Below, one piece after another: positions 43,401 to 53,200 of a stretch of DNA of 64,000 nucleotides. The notes under the pieces are model-generated. The model was not told the origin of the DNA. It did not search any database and saw only the letters and a program-made list of their open reading frames with translations. Origin of the DNA: Haematococcus lacustris (taxonomy: Eukaryota; Chlorophyta; Chlorophyceae; Chlamydomonadales; Haematococcaceae). Every line of letters starts with the position of its first letter. The first letter of the stretch is position 1. A program made the translations under genes and the position numbers. The stretch spans positions 4,606,703 through 4,670,702 of the forward strand of contig JASKMD010000020.1 of the NCBI GenBank assembly GCA_030144725.1, in the 5' to 3' direction.

Positions 43401-44002
43401 AGGCCAGCTGGAGTGCTCAGTTCCAGCTGGCCGCCAGAGAGCTGATGGGGGATGAGTTTACCCTGAGCCCGGACATGGTCCTAGGCACCAAGGCTATGGA
43501 AGTCAAGTGGCTCGAGAGGTGGGGGAGGCGTTGGGTTGGGTTTGAGGGAGACCCTAGACTGCCTGAGACGGTGCATCGGGAGAGATGCTCGTATGCTGCA
43601 TGGTTCAAGCATGGGGACGGCATTGGCATCAATCACATGGCACCACACCTACTGAACAGACAGCTCTCTACAGAAGTTCGCACGAGCTTGACTAGGTTCA
43701 GGTTAGGCAACAGCGGTCTGGGGGTGGAGAAGGCTCGGTTTGAGGGGGTAACTTTCATTGATCGCACATGCACCAGATGCACAGAGGGGGTAGTGGATGA
43801 CGCCATGCATTTCATCTTTGAGTGCACTGCCACGAGTTCCATCAGGGAGCAGCCGGAGTTTGCCATGACTTTACAGAACAATAATGAGAACTTGCATGAC
43901 TTCATGTTGAGCCCATGTGCACCTTTGTTTGTGCACCTTGCTATGAAATGCGTTACAGAAAGTCCTGAACCCCTAGAGGGGGAGGGCGGCCTAGCAGCCT
44001 AA
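40460..44002 (+). CDS. LINE ORF2: AP endonuclease and reverse transcriptase
   Basis: About 1,180 codons. No ATG lies near the start; the frame opens after TAG at 40459 and reads LAVHNVNGLKHD, the normal start of an APE-type endonuclease. A GTG at 40499 is a possible but unproven start. Endonuclease motifs: ALCETR, LLMGDLNSH (near residue 141 counted from 40499) and EFDHSPITLS. Reverse transcriptase motifs: APGLDGLQAPFI, EQFGFIPGRSTMQP, FTAFIDFKQAYD, GVKQGCPISPLLFALYV, HFMYADDLTLVS (catalytic Asp pair near 753-754) and FKYLGMHF. Near the C-terminus a CTRC...H...C zinc-knuckle-like motif (CTRCTEGVVDDAMHFIFEC). No RNase H or RLE domain was recognised. The arrangement is that of an L1-like LINE. 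Confidence 0.93.
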   Translation, partial: GLAPRELRLAVHNVNGLKHDTTSVKFTAIRRLVAEHDVIALCETRSNRIAEFMQHAPTHSAFHTSVLRQGVPGQGVALLLRKELARHARLWRTSSAMQLLWVRLAGCVCGLEGDVLLGVGYIPPAHHVSEHFNHLLLELQEATSHTPHVLLMGDLNSHLGKLSELGDLHGWSMQHPELCVPRIGPAKSNQAGRELIDVLSATGLVATTGRGHGDMGQRTCRASTRTEHIIMSESVYSLSHTSSFPDACHEFDHSPITLSLKAPAQATTPIHTCNDDCHTGPQFQWKPDHAARYVGALIDLEEEVMAVKQAVEQGTHPDSINRFVHDIISRAAGSAGMLKPRLCPLARVDKHTTVKPAWFDRSCKEAKAALWQALRSGEALHLYRARKQAYRRLVARAKSAWSKHRAAKLLDMLKHNPGDALKMLRVRHARQQSMVPIDKWHQHLQAYFTTTNTTHDAPDVIPEPARTRQAVPAHLQAVPLGRGRLHSVPAPVTTHPPAYELPHLDNITSIVQAQLRDLSNDTAPGLDGLQAPFIKHARTVEEGVTTYLLLPLLATWFHSMMRTGIIPAAWKVARISPLFKDTDPTDPNKYRMLAVSSVLYRLYANVLRHVLTAWCMTHKVLPAEQFGFIPGRSTMQPMFILRHLVHAQKASADAKHRKLFTAFIDFKQAYDHIPRQQLWEHLRVGIKLPQPLLACLEGLYRDDNYVLIDGPHRTPPVTPDQGVKQGCPISPLLFALYVHDISKEFLGPVDAVRVQGTPVTHFMYADDLTLVSTSPHGLQRLVCQLQGFADRKHLTVNVGKSKVMVFNGNSQTAAPCIGYKHEILPVVREFKYLGMHFNPSATPAFAATHMRAGMFLAMRQACNRAREYGVLHDPFALCHLIRAFVLPLGLYGSQVWGTAFLGHGVQLSNPVQTRMLSFLRFAARVRSSVSGLMVLHELGQLPLQLYWFRAACKFWNTAKLSHSDLLMRVIKADVELGRSCQASWSAQFQLAARELMGDEFTLSPDMVLGTKAMEVKWLERWGRRWVGFEGDPRLPETVHRERCSYAAWFKHGDGIGINHMAPHLLNRQLSTEVRTSLTRFRLGNSGLGVEKARFEGVTFIDRTCTRCTEGVVDDAMHFIFECTATSSIREQPEFAMTLQNNNENLHDFMLSPCAPLFVHLAMKCVTESPEPLEGEGGLAA

Positions 44003-44043
44003 CGGCTGACGGCTTAAGCGGTGTAAGCCACATCATCAACATG

Positions 44044-44547
44044 CGCACCCTTGACACGTCCATGCTGACTGCGTCCTACGTCTTCCCTTCCCCTTCCCAG
44101 CAGGAAATGACAAGTCAACGTGGCGATACTTGAGGCGAGTGCATTGGCACCTCGGCAATCGGTCAGACCACCTTGGTGTGGGTCCAAGCCAAAGCAAGCA
44201 CGTAGAGCCCTAAGGCCCTGAGACCTAACATTGTCCTTAGCTCCCCGCCAAAGTAAAGGGTGCAATTGACTTTCCACATGGTCTGTCAGCCTCCACCTGA
44301 GAAGCTGACGGCACAGCCCGCACTCCAGCAGCAAACGCACAGGCTTGTTGTACTTTGGCTTGGCTGGGAAGGGGCACCACATCAGGCCCCACACTTGCTT
44401 GCCTTTCCCGCTAGCTTGAGACTGGCGATATGGCTGAGTTAAGCAGCTGCTGCGCCATGAGCATGTCCCATCAGCACAGCCCACTAAGCTCCTCACTGCC
44501 TTGCAGTGGGCCTGTTGCAGCGCCTGGGCTGAGGGGCAGCACTGCAC
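44044..44547 (-). CDS. unrecognised Cys-rich ORF, left copy
   Basis: The open frame between GEMIN2 and the LINE insertion reads AVRSLVGCADGTCSWRSSCL, then PFPAKPKYNKPVRLLLECGL, then QLHPLLWRGAKDNVRSQG. It extends into the LINE 3' end, so its native stop was displaced by the insertion. In the right copy the same frame has TGG to TGA after CRQLLR (around 58234). It may be coding debris or GEMIN2 3' untranslated sequence. No family recognised. Confidence 0.25.
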
Positions 44548-44740
44548 AGGAAGGCTACGCAGGCGCCCCGTGTGACGTCACAAGCACTGCCTAGGGGTGT
44601 CACGGCTGCCTGCCCCGCCTCCAAGCAGGGTGACGCCTGAAAACTTCCTGCCTCCCTTTCCACCCTACACCTTACCAACCGGTGCCGGTGTCAGATTTCG
44701 AACCTGTGTCACCTCCCACTCCCCATCCAGGCCTCAGGCC

Positions 44741-45589
44741 TCAGGGCAGGGTAAGGTCAGACACAAAGGACACGAGAGTAGGATCCTGCCCAAAGTAAGC
44801 GCCTGCCACTGCAGCCAGGGTGTTGAGCACCGGCAGCTGAGGGTCTGCAGCGCTGCCCAGCAGGCTGCGCAGCGCTGACACCTGCACCACACAGCACACA
44901 CATCTCATGGAGATTTGATTGTTACACTTGGCAGCACCCAGGCTTCTGTGTGAATGGGTGCCGAGGCGCTCAAGCTGCGTGTGGCAGCGGAGTTGCAGTT
45001 TGGCGCGTCACACGTGTGATGGCTGAGTGCTGCAGTCATTGTTGAGCTATTGTGTGGACCAGGGTCTAAATAGCCATGCAAGTAGTGAGAGACTTCTATG
45101 CTCTGCAGCCATAGCAGGCTGGCCTGGCCATTTTGGTAGCTGTTCTTATATACATTTTTTGGTGTGGGTGTAGGCAGGCGTGGTGTAGGCAGGCAGGCAC
45201 TGGCGGGCACAGGCAGGCACTGGCACAGGCATTGTGTAGGTAGGCAGCCCACCCTGACCATGGCTTTCTAGTGTGTCTGGAGGCAGGAGGAGTCAGCTGC
45301 CCAGCTCAGTGGCCACTTGGGTACATACTCTTGTACTTTGGCAATGGTGGTGCAGGCAGGCATTGTGTAGGTAGGCAGGCACCCCTGACCATGACACCCT
45401 GGCAGGGTCAGCTGCCCAGCCTAGGACCAGCACCCCGCCCGCAGCCCCTACACAGCCACCCCTCAGAGCCCCACGGCTCCAGCCCCTGCAATACAGTCCT
45501 GCCGTGGCAGCTGGCCCTTGGCCCTGACCTTTCTCAGCAGGGCACGCAGCGCCGCGATGCTGTCTGAGTGTGCCGGCTTCTGCAGCATG
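44741..45589 (-). CDS. GEMIN2: GEMIN2 3' exons, left copy, cut by the gap
   Basis: The terminal exon 44881-44741 encodes SALRSLLGSAADPQLPVLNT and ends SFVSDLTLP. The preceding exon starts inside the gap and ends at 45529 (HSDNIAALRALLRK visible in part). The rest of the gene is missing at the N run. The complete gene is the right copy at 58684-62749. Confidence 0.85.
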
Positions 45590-46089
45590 NNNNNNNNNNN
45601 NNNNNNNNNNNNNNNNNNNNNNNNNNNNNNNNNNNNNNNNNNNNNNNNNNNNNNNNNNNNNNNNNNNNNNNNNNNNNNNNNNNNNNNNNNNNNNNNNNNN
45701 NNNNNNNNNNNNNNNNNNNNNNNNNNNNNNNNNNNNNNNNNNNNNNNNNNNNNNNNNNNNNNNNNNNNNNNNNNNNNNNNNNNNNNNNNNNNNNNNNNNN
45801 NNNNNNNNNNNNNNNNNNNNNNNNNNNNNNNNNNNNNNNNNNNNNNNNNNNNNNNNNNNNNNNNNNNNNNNNNNNNNNNNNNNNNNNNNNNNNNNNNNNN
45901 NNNNNNNNNNNNNNNNNNNNNNNNNNNNNNNNNNNNNNNNNNNNNNNNNNNNNNNNNNNNNNNNNNNNNNNNNNNNNNNNNNNNNNNNNNNNNNNNNNNN
46001 NNNNNNNNNNNNNNNNNNNNNNNNNNNNNNNNNNNNNNNNNNNNNNNNNNNNNNNNNNNNNNNNNNNNNNNNNNNNNNNNNNNNNNNNN
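45590..46089. other. assembly gap of exactly 500 N
   Basis: Five hundred Ns, a round number typical of a scaffold gap of unknown size. The left flank matches sequence ending at 59548. The right flank matches sequence starting at 27327. The gap thus sits exactly between the two copies of the direct duplication and truncates GEMIN2 on one side and LEA-like gene C on the other. Confidence 0.99.
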
Positions 46090-47837
46090 CCCTGCTCCCC
46101 GCCGTGCCAGTGATTGCGTCTTTTGCCTGAGCCAGGCCTTGCTTGGCAGCCTCCACCTGCGTGTCAGTCAGGATACAGCAACCCTTGCCAACATGTACTG
46201 CCAAGATGAGAAAATCTGTGAATAGATATTGACAAGAATATGTAGGATGCTGGCATCTCCCTACTTGTGCTACACACATGGGCAGTACACTCAGCTTACA
46301 TCAGCACAGTGTGCTGGTCAGTGCAAGCCGCATACCAGCTTCCCTCACTCCGCCTGTAAGAGCCACTGGCAAGAGTGGCAGAGGATGTGTCGATGCTGTG
46401 CAGCTCTCCGCTGTGCCCGTCACAAGCAGTGGGCACAGCCAGCTCTGTGACGACTCTGTCAACCCCCATTGCCCTTTGCATGCCAACAAATCCCGGCGGC
46501 CATGATGTAGCGTCACCGTTACCTCTACTGTGCATCCTCCGGCAAGACATGAAGGCAAAGGGCAAGGCAGCAAGGCAGGGATGAGGCAGAGTACCCATAT
46601 CCATGCATGCCCATCTATTCAGGCCGCAGGGTTTAAAACTCAGGTTACACTAGGACTTTAATCCTCACACGTATGGCCACTGTCCCGCCTGGCATTCCAT
46701 CCCCTCATCTGCTGGCATGCTGGCAGGCTCTCATGACAACCAGCGCCAGTGGGTGGCACGGCGGGGTACTGTGACTTATGGGTTTGGGCATGCGGGGTGC
46801 AGGCCCTCACCCAGCCGCTCACCCACCGCATCATTCACAGCTTCCTTGGTCACATCTGCTGTGTTGCGTGCAGACTCCTTCACTGCATTGTTCTTTCTGT
46901 CAGCCTCGCCCTTGAGGATAGCACCGGTCTGATGGGTGAGCCAGGCAGGCAGGCAGGCAGGCAGGCCAAGCAGCAGGCTGGCAGGCAGGCAGGGTGGCAA
47001 AGCATGGGCTGTTAGGGTGCGCTGAACATGAAGTTGCATGGCAGTGTGGGTACAGGAGGTTGGCCTCCAGACAGTACTTATTACTGCTAGTGGCTGGCTA
47101 AGCTGCCTTCCTCCGTGCCACCAACATCTTGGAAGGCGTGCTTGATGTCTGAAGGTTTCATGGCGTAGTCAAGGGGGCCAGAGCCACTGGGGGTCTGCAG
47201 GTCAGGGCAGGGCGGAGCAGCAGGCCCAGGCTGAGTCGCCCACTACATGGACTGCAGCAAGGGTAGCGTACTGATGGGTAAAGCTGCCATGGCAAGTCCA
47301 TGGCATGGCATGGCCAGGCTGGCTCAACAGTTGCTGTGCTGCCGCTGTCGCTGACACCGCCACTGGCACCGCCGCTGCTGCCGCCGCTGCCACCGCCACC
47401 GCCACCGCCGCTGCTGCTGAGATACCTGAGGGCTGCTAAGGCCTGAGCAGCTTACTGTAGTGCATTAGAGCATTACCCAAGGCTGTGGTCCATACCCCAC
47501 ACAACCTGCGACATTGTCCCGTGACGGGGAGCTGTGGACGCACCTCCGGGACGGCTTGCTTCTTGACCCAATCCAGGGCTTTCTCGGCAATGTTTGTAGA
47601 CTCCTCCTTGGCGTCCTCGCGTGGGTCCTTGGCGCGGCAGCGCAGCGAAATTGAACGCCTGGGGACGATGACGCAGCCAGGGACGATCAATTGCCTGCGC
47701 CTGCGATGCTGCTTGCGATGCTAACTATCAGCGTCGCAGCTGAGGTTAAGGCACCTGGAACATACGCGGGTCGGGCATAACCCCTGCTTCGCGGCGGAGC
47801 GGACGGTCGTGCAGCGGGAGATGTTGGTCATCGCCAT
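46090..47837 (-). CDS. plastid-targeted LEA-like small protein, paralogue C, 3' end in gap
   Basis: Counterpart of paralogue B: exons 47837-47755, 47658-47544, 47194-47126, 46928-46827 and 46156 to the gap. The last three codons and the stop (GKE in B) fall in Ns. One clear coding difference is KHAFQD here against KTAFQD in B, matching the KHDF of paralogue A. All splice sites seen are intact. Confidence 0.72.
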
Positions 47838-48088
47838 TATTGTACGTTTCGGAGGGTGCTTAGCTTCTGTTAAGCGTGCTGGCTGGATCTATGTTACCGG
47901 GTGATGACAAGGTGTGATGGACAGTGACATGGATTGCCGCCACCGCTACCACCGCTCCCGACAGTCAGGAAGGCGTATGCACTGAATTAAAGTAGCATGG
48001 CACGTACATAGACGCTTGCAGCAGGCACCAGTCCGACCATCGCATCTTCACAAACGCATTTTTATTTTTAATGGACAAGCACCAAATA

Positions 48089-49401
48089 CCGTACTCTCCC
48101 TTTTGATTCGCGTCCGCGAATCGTTTTTTTGCCCTCGCGAAATCGCGAACGAGTAAACAATGTGGTTTATTTCTGAATCGCGAAGTGGTCAAACAATTAT
48201 TTGACCTGCGTAAATGGTGTTACGATGGACCTCTTTGTGGTCCGTGGCATCAGTGCCGACGACGCAGCCGAAAATTTGCTACGCCAGGTTGACCAACACG
48301 ATGAAATGCTCCATCAAAGGGGTGGGTAGTAGGCAAGTCAGCGGGTGGCCCCACGAAGTCAGCTGTTGGGGTGGTTGGCCAGGCTGGGGCAGCAGCCCGG
48401 GTGGCTGGCTGCACCAGGTCAGCTGCAAGGGTGACTGGGCAAGCTGGGGCAGCAGCTCGGGAGGCTGGCCGCAGCAAGTCAGCCACTGGTGTGCTTGCCT
48501 TGGCGTCAGGTGTCCCCAACTAACAGAAAATGACAGGAAACTGACCCCTGGTAATCAAAACGACGCCGCGTCTCAGCCACTTGGTTTCTATTTATGTTTC
48601 GCACATCACTGGATAGAAGACTCCGTCAGCTATGCGGTGCAGCTTGTATCATCAAATACTGTGCAGTGTGCTGGGTGCTATGGCGGCTCAAATCTTCACA
48701 TTCAAATCCGTGCACTTTTTGCTCATGCGGGCATGTGATTGTACTTCCGGCTCGATGCCAAGCGCAGCTCGCTCATTGGTGCCGCTACTCACCACTAGAA
48801 CAATCGATAGTGAGCAGCTGAGGTGTGTCCGCGCTCGCTTGCGCCGGCATGGACTCTGATGCAAGGATTAACGCGCCGCTTGCCAGCTGATGCGGAGTTA
48901 TTCGCAGGTGCCAATGCAACAAACGCTATCGAAATCGGTGCACTCTGTAGCGAGTACTTGCATGAAGATTACCAACCCCATGTTGGGGACTCCTGACTTG
49001 GCGAAGGCTGCGGCATGGGTGACTGCTAGGGCACGCAAGTTTGAGTGTTCAGAGGAGGATGCAGAGATATGCCGACACTGCAAGCAACCACAGGAGCACC
49101 ATGATTTCATGGGGGAGGTTCAGTGCCCTATCTAGTGCAAAGTCTAGAGGGTGACCTAGTGCACATTTACAGTGCCCTTGCCCAGAGGCAGTGACTTGGC
49201 TTTGACTTGGCTTGGACTTGGCTTGACATAGTGACATGTACACAAAATGTGTTAACCATGGAGGATTGACTTGGTATGCAAGGAATGGCTGTCTTGAATA
49301 TTTCCAAGCACACCCACATTGTCATAGTTGTGTTTTGCTACAACTTTTGCATCGGGAAAAAGTAAACAATGTTTTTTCGCGAATTAAAAGGGAGAGTACG
49401 G
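48089..49401 (+). mobile_element. TA-flanked TIR transposon, copy 2, with nested insertion
   Basis: Same family as 26123-27030. The ends CCGTACTCTCCCTTTTGATT and AATTAAAAGGGAGAGTACGG are flanked by TA (48087-48088, 49402-49403). The left copy of the duplication has the empty site CCAAATACTCGACG with a single TA at 29590-29591, which proves the boundaries. The internal protein frame starting at 48214 is interrupted by the nested element; its C-terminal part (FECSEEDAEICRHCKQPQE) resumes after it and ends near 49135. Confidence 0.92.
48506..48996. mobile_element. nested hAT-like MITE (491 bp)
   Basis: The terminal inverted repeats TCAGGTGTCCCCAAC and GTTGGGGACTCCTGA are flanked by the 7-bp duplication CTTGGCG (48499-48505, 48997-49003). 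The sister element at 26123-27030 has the uninterrupted CTTGGCGAAGG. CAGGxGTCCCCAAC ends are typical of hAT elements, whose duplications are usually 8 bp; here the eighth base differs. No coding capacity was recognised. Confidence 0.85.
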
Positions 49402-49530
49402 TACTCGACGAAATCAAATAATGTAGTCAACGCCACGCCCGCGAATCCAGTCTTTAACCCCGTCAATCAACACCTTCAACCGCCACCTAATTGTCAACCA
49501 GATCAACAAGAATCACTGCCGTAACGCAGT

Positions 49531-50053
49531 ATGACAGCACACACATTTGGACATGACCGGGCATCAATCTCTCTCAAAGCAAGTGGGGGCAGGCCGCACA
49601 TGACTGACCTAATGCAACACGTGGCTCAACAAAAAAATATGAGTAAAGCAGTGAAGTCTTGATTGATGCCGGCAGTGAAGTCCGGCAGTGAAGTCCTAAC
49701 TGATGCACTCCACCACACCGCCAAGCTGCAAGGTCGCCACAAGGTTAACTCAAGCGGATTGTCATTGCTGAGCCGTCATCTGTCTCAGATAGCTGCGCGA
49801 GTCGAGGAGCATCTCAGGCCAGTCGCCAGCCCGCCCGCACACCTGCGCCATAGCAAAACAGCGGACATACATGCCCTGTCACCGGCCAAGCTTGCCAGCA
49901 TTGCCAGAGGCTTGACAGTGGTGCTCAGCTGCCCACCCTCAATTACCGACCTGGCTGCCACTGATGAATGTCGAGCAGAGAAACGCTGATAAGAAATTCA
50001 TCACTGGCCTCCAGCTTGGGGTCGCGACGAGCAGGAAAAGGCTGCAGCCTTAA
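49531..50053 (+). pseudogene. broken copy of the 173-codon ORF
   Basis: Same sequence as 29719-30240, with TTA to TGA (near 49661) inside AVKSLLML and a one-base insertion at GATGAATGTCGAG (near 49965). Both defects are absent from the left copy. Confidence 0.7.
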
Positions 50054-50267
50054 CTAACTGTTGGTTGCCTAGCTTGTCTGCGGCTGTTAACCCCCTCTTT
50101 CCATCTGCCATGCAGCTGCTGCCCCTGATCCCGCCCTTATGCCACTCCCACCCCCATCCCGCCTGCCCTACCCCACCCCGCCCCAGCCATCCTTGGTTGG
50201 GCGCATGGATCGAGCACGACACAGGCTGTGCCCTAGCTGCAGGCTCCAGCAGTCCCAGGCCACTTAC

Positions 50268-53200
50268 CACGTTGGACCAGGTCTTGATCTCGTACTTGGG
50301 GTTCCAGCAGCCGCGGCTCAGCTTGTAGATGAATGGAGTGCCCTCAAAGTAGCAGGCATAGCCTGAAGGGAGATGAGGGCGGGCCGAGGCAAGCAGCTCA
50401 GCACCCTGGTGGGGCTCAGGCACAGTGCATGATAGGGGGATGGTAGGGAGGGGAGGAGGAGAGGGGGAGAGGGGGAGAGGGGGAGAGGGGGAGAGGGGGA
50501 GAGGGGGAGAGGGGGAGAGGGGGAGAGGGGGAGAGGGGGAGAGGGGGAGAGGGGGAGAGGGGTGCTAGCCTGACCGTTCCAAACCAGTCGCCCAAGGGAG
50601 TTGAGAGCTCCACACAGTGCAGGCAGTGCCAGGACCTGACCTGGAACCCCAACCCTCCTCCCACCCCTTAGGTTGTCCCCACCCCCTTGTTCTCCCCTGC
50701 TGCTTCTGCGTCGCTCCAACAGCACCCTCACCCTTGGCCTCCATCCAAACCACAATGCCAGCCAGCGTCTCATCCTTCCATCGCCCAATGCTGCATGCAC
50801 CAAGAAGGGGAGAGCACAGGCAGTGCTGGCCAAGGCCATGGAAGCAGGCTCACCACCTGACCCCCCGCCACCTAACAACGCTTCACCTATCACCCTAGCG
50901 CTTCAACTCCGCCTGCTCTCGTCACTGCATTCATCACATCAACCGCACACCCTGCTGCTGCCTGCTGCAGCTGCTGCTGCTATTGTTGTTGTAGTCATTA
51001 TTGTTGTTGCGGGTGCAGGTAGTGGTGGTGGTGGTGGTGGTGGTGGTGGTGGCAGCTGCTGGTTGTGTCTCTTGCTGCTGCCCATGCCCCAGCCTGTTCT
51101 TGCACCCTCTGGTGTGCGCACCCTCCTTGCTTGCCCCAGCACCCATCTCCCTGGGTTTGCCTGCAAGCTGCTGCTGGCTGCCTGACCCCTCACCCATGGT
51201 ACTCAAAGACCACCAGGTCCACAGCCTGCAGCAGCAGCAGCAGCAGCAATAGCAGCAGCAGCAACAGTTGTAGTACTACCTGCCCTGCCGCCTACGTCTT
51301 TGCGGCCTCTGTGATAACACAGCATCGAACCTGGCCTCCCTCTCCCCCTCTCCGTCCCCGTCCCCCCTTCTCCCCTTCCCCTCGTCACCTGGCTGCTGAA
51401 GGTGTTCTCCGCGCCCCTGAGCACGTCAGGGTCGTAGCCCTCCGTGTCCACCTTGAGCAGGCTGACCCGGTTGTGGCCCACCCAGCGCTTCATCACCTCA
51501 TCCACTGTGACCACCTGGGGAGCAGCACCACCTGCCACTCAGCACCATCACACCATCACACCATCACACCATCACACCATCTCAAACAACTGACACAAGG
51601 AACGAGTGCAAGCCAGCATGGGTGCAAACCAGCAAGGTGGAGACCGCAACAACATGCGGCTGCCGGTGTGTGCCGTGCCACGTGCCATTTCAGGCTTTCA
51701 TAAAGCTGCACCATGGGGAGGCATGTTGGGGGTCATGTGGCCTGCAGAGCAACCCTACAGGGAGCGTGCAGGGAGGGATGATGCCACGCAGCCTGAGGCA
51801 CCTTGACGGTGTATTGGCTTGCTGCTGCTCCTGAGGGACCGCTTTCAAGGTGGCACAGCTCAGTGTCGCAGCTGCTGCTGAAGGCAGCCGAGCCGCTGAA
51901 GTTGGAGACCTGGAGGCAGGAGGGCAGGCAGGGGGGAGAGGGGGCCAGGCAGGGCTGCTTTCTTGTCCTTTGCCTGGAGGAGGCGTGAGGCGAGCGGATA
52001 AGTAAGCCAGCAGACAGGTGTGTGGGTAGGCAGGCACTTTGCCTGGCAGGGCGGCAGCTGTTGAGCAGCCACTGATCTATGGAGTATCAGGGCCAAGGAC
52101 ATTGAGTCGGTCTATCGCTGTGGGCTCTGAACCGCCAAGACAGGGCCAGGGGCTGGGGTCGGCCCTGTGCGCCCCACCCTGCCGCCCCTCCCCAGCCGCG
52201 TGTCGCCCCTGTGTCGCCCCTGTGTCGCCCCTGTGTCGCCCCTGTGTCGCCCCTGTGTCGCCCCTGTGTCGCCCCTGTGTCGCCCCTGTGTCGCCCCTGT
52301 GTCGCCCCTGTGTCGCCCCTGTGTCGCCCCTGTGTCGCCCCTGTGTCGCCCCTGTGTCGCCCCTGTGTCGCCCCTGTGTCGCCCCTGTGTCGCCCCTGTG
52401 TCGCCCCTGTGTCGCCCCTGTGTCGCCCCTGTGTCGCCCCTGTGTCGCCCCTGTGTCGCCCCTGTGTCGCCCCTGTGTCGCCCCTGTGTCGCCCCTGTGT
52501 CGCCCCTGTGTCGCCCCTGTGTCGCCCCTGTGTCGCCCCTGTGTCGCCCCTGTGTCGCCCCTGTGTCGCCCCTGTGTCGCCCCTGTGTCGCCCCTGTGTC
52601 GCCCCTGTGTCGCCCCTGTGTCGCCCCTGTGTCGCCCCTGTGTCGCCCCTGTGTCGCCCCTGTGTCGCCCCTGGGTCGCCCCTGTGTCGCCCCTGTGTCG
52701 CCCCTGTGTCGCCCCTGTGTCGCCCCTGTGTCGCCCCTGGGTCGCCCCTGGGTCGCCCCTGGGTCGCCCCTGGGTCGCCCCTGGGTCGCCCCTGGGTCCC
52801 CACTAACCGCCATGTTGTAGATGCGCCAGGTGGCTGAGGATGTGCCGCGCTGCAGCGTGAGGGGTCCGGGCTGCCTAGGGGTGCTGAGGCTGCCTGTGAA
52901 CAGCTGCTGCCTGCAAGGCCAGGAGGGCAGCACACGGGAGGGGTGGCGCCAGGACATTAGGGTCAAGGGGTGGGGCTCAGGAGGTGCTGGTCAAGCCTGA
53001 CGTCTGCCCACCACCCAGCCACCTTGCCCAAGACAGGAGTCCACAGAGACAGCACGGAGTTCAGGCAAGGTGATGGTGGAAGTGGGGTGTGGGGGTGCCA
53101 CCAGCGCTTTCCCGCGCTATATATAGCGTTCGCTATGAAATGTCTTGTTTCAGAGCTCGTTTTGCGCTATGAAATGGTCGCTTTGTAACATGCACTACCT

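Larger units (their letters stand above)
38502..44043 (+). mobile_element. full-length non-LTR retrotransposon (LINE) with target-site duplication
   Basis: The element body is 38507-44038 (5532 bp), flanked by ACATG at 38502-38506 and 44039-44043. The empty site TTTGACATGCGCACC is present once at 57977-57991 in the right copy, which fixes both ends. The 5' end holds two copies of CAGTTACCTGTGCTATYCAG. The 3' end has TGTAA (44022-44026) and finishes CCACATCATCA, with no poly(A). It encodes ORF1, an alanine-rich linker frame and an endonuclease/reverse-transcriptase ORF2. The intact frames and exact duplication point to a recent insertion. Confidence 0.95.
27327..45589 (+). repeat. left copy of the large direct duplication
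   Basis: Collinear with 46090-59548 over LEA-like gene, FkbM gene, mobile-gene remnant and GEMIN2 3' exons. The copies are nearly identical outside indels. This copy has the LINE (38507-44038), a 249-bp MITE (29181-29429) and an extra ~640 bp near 37630-38270. It lacks the TIR element found in the right copy. It stops at the run of Ns. Confidence 0.9.

Noticed and set aside
52201..52799. Regular short repeats resembling a CRISPR array
   Set aside because: Eleven-bp units without spacers; an intronic VNTR in a eukaryotic genome.
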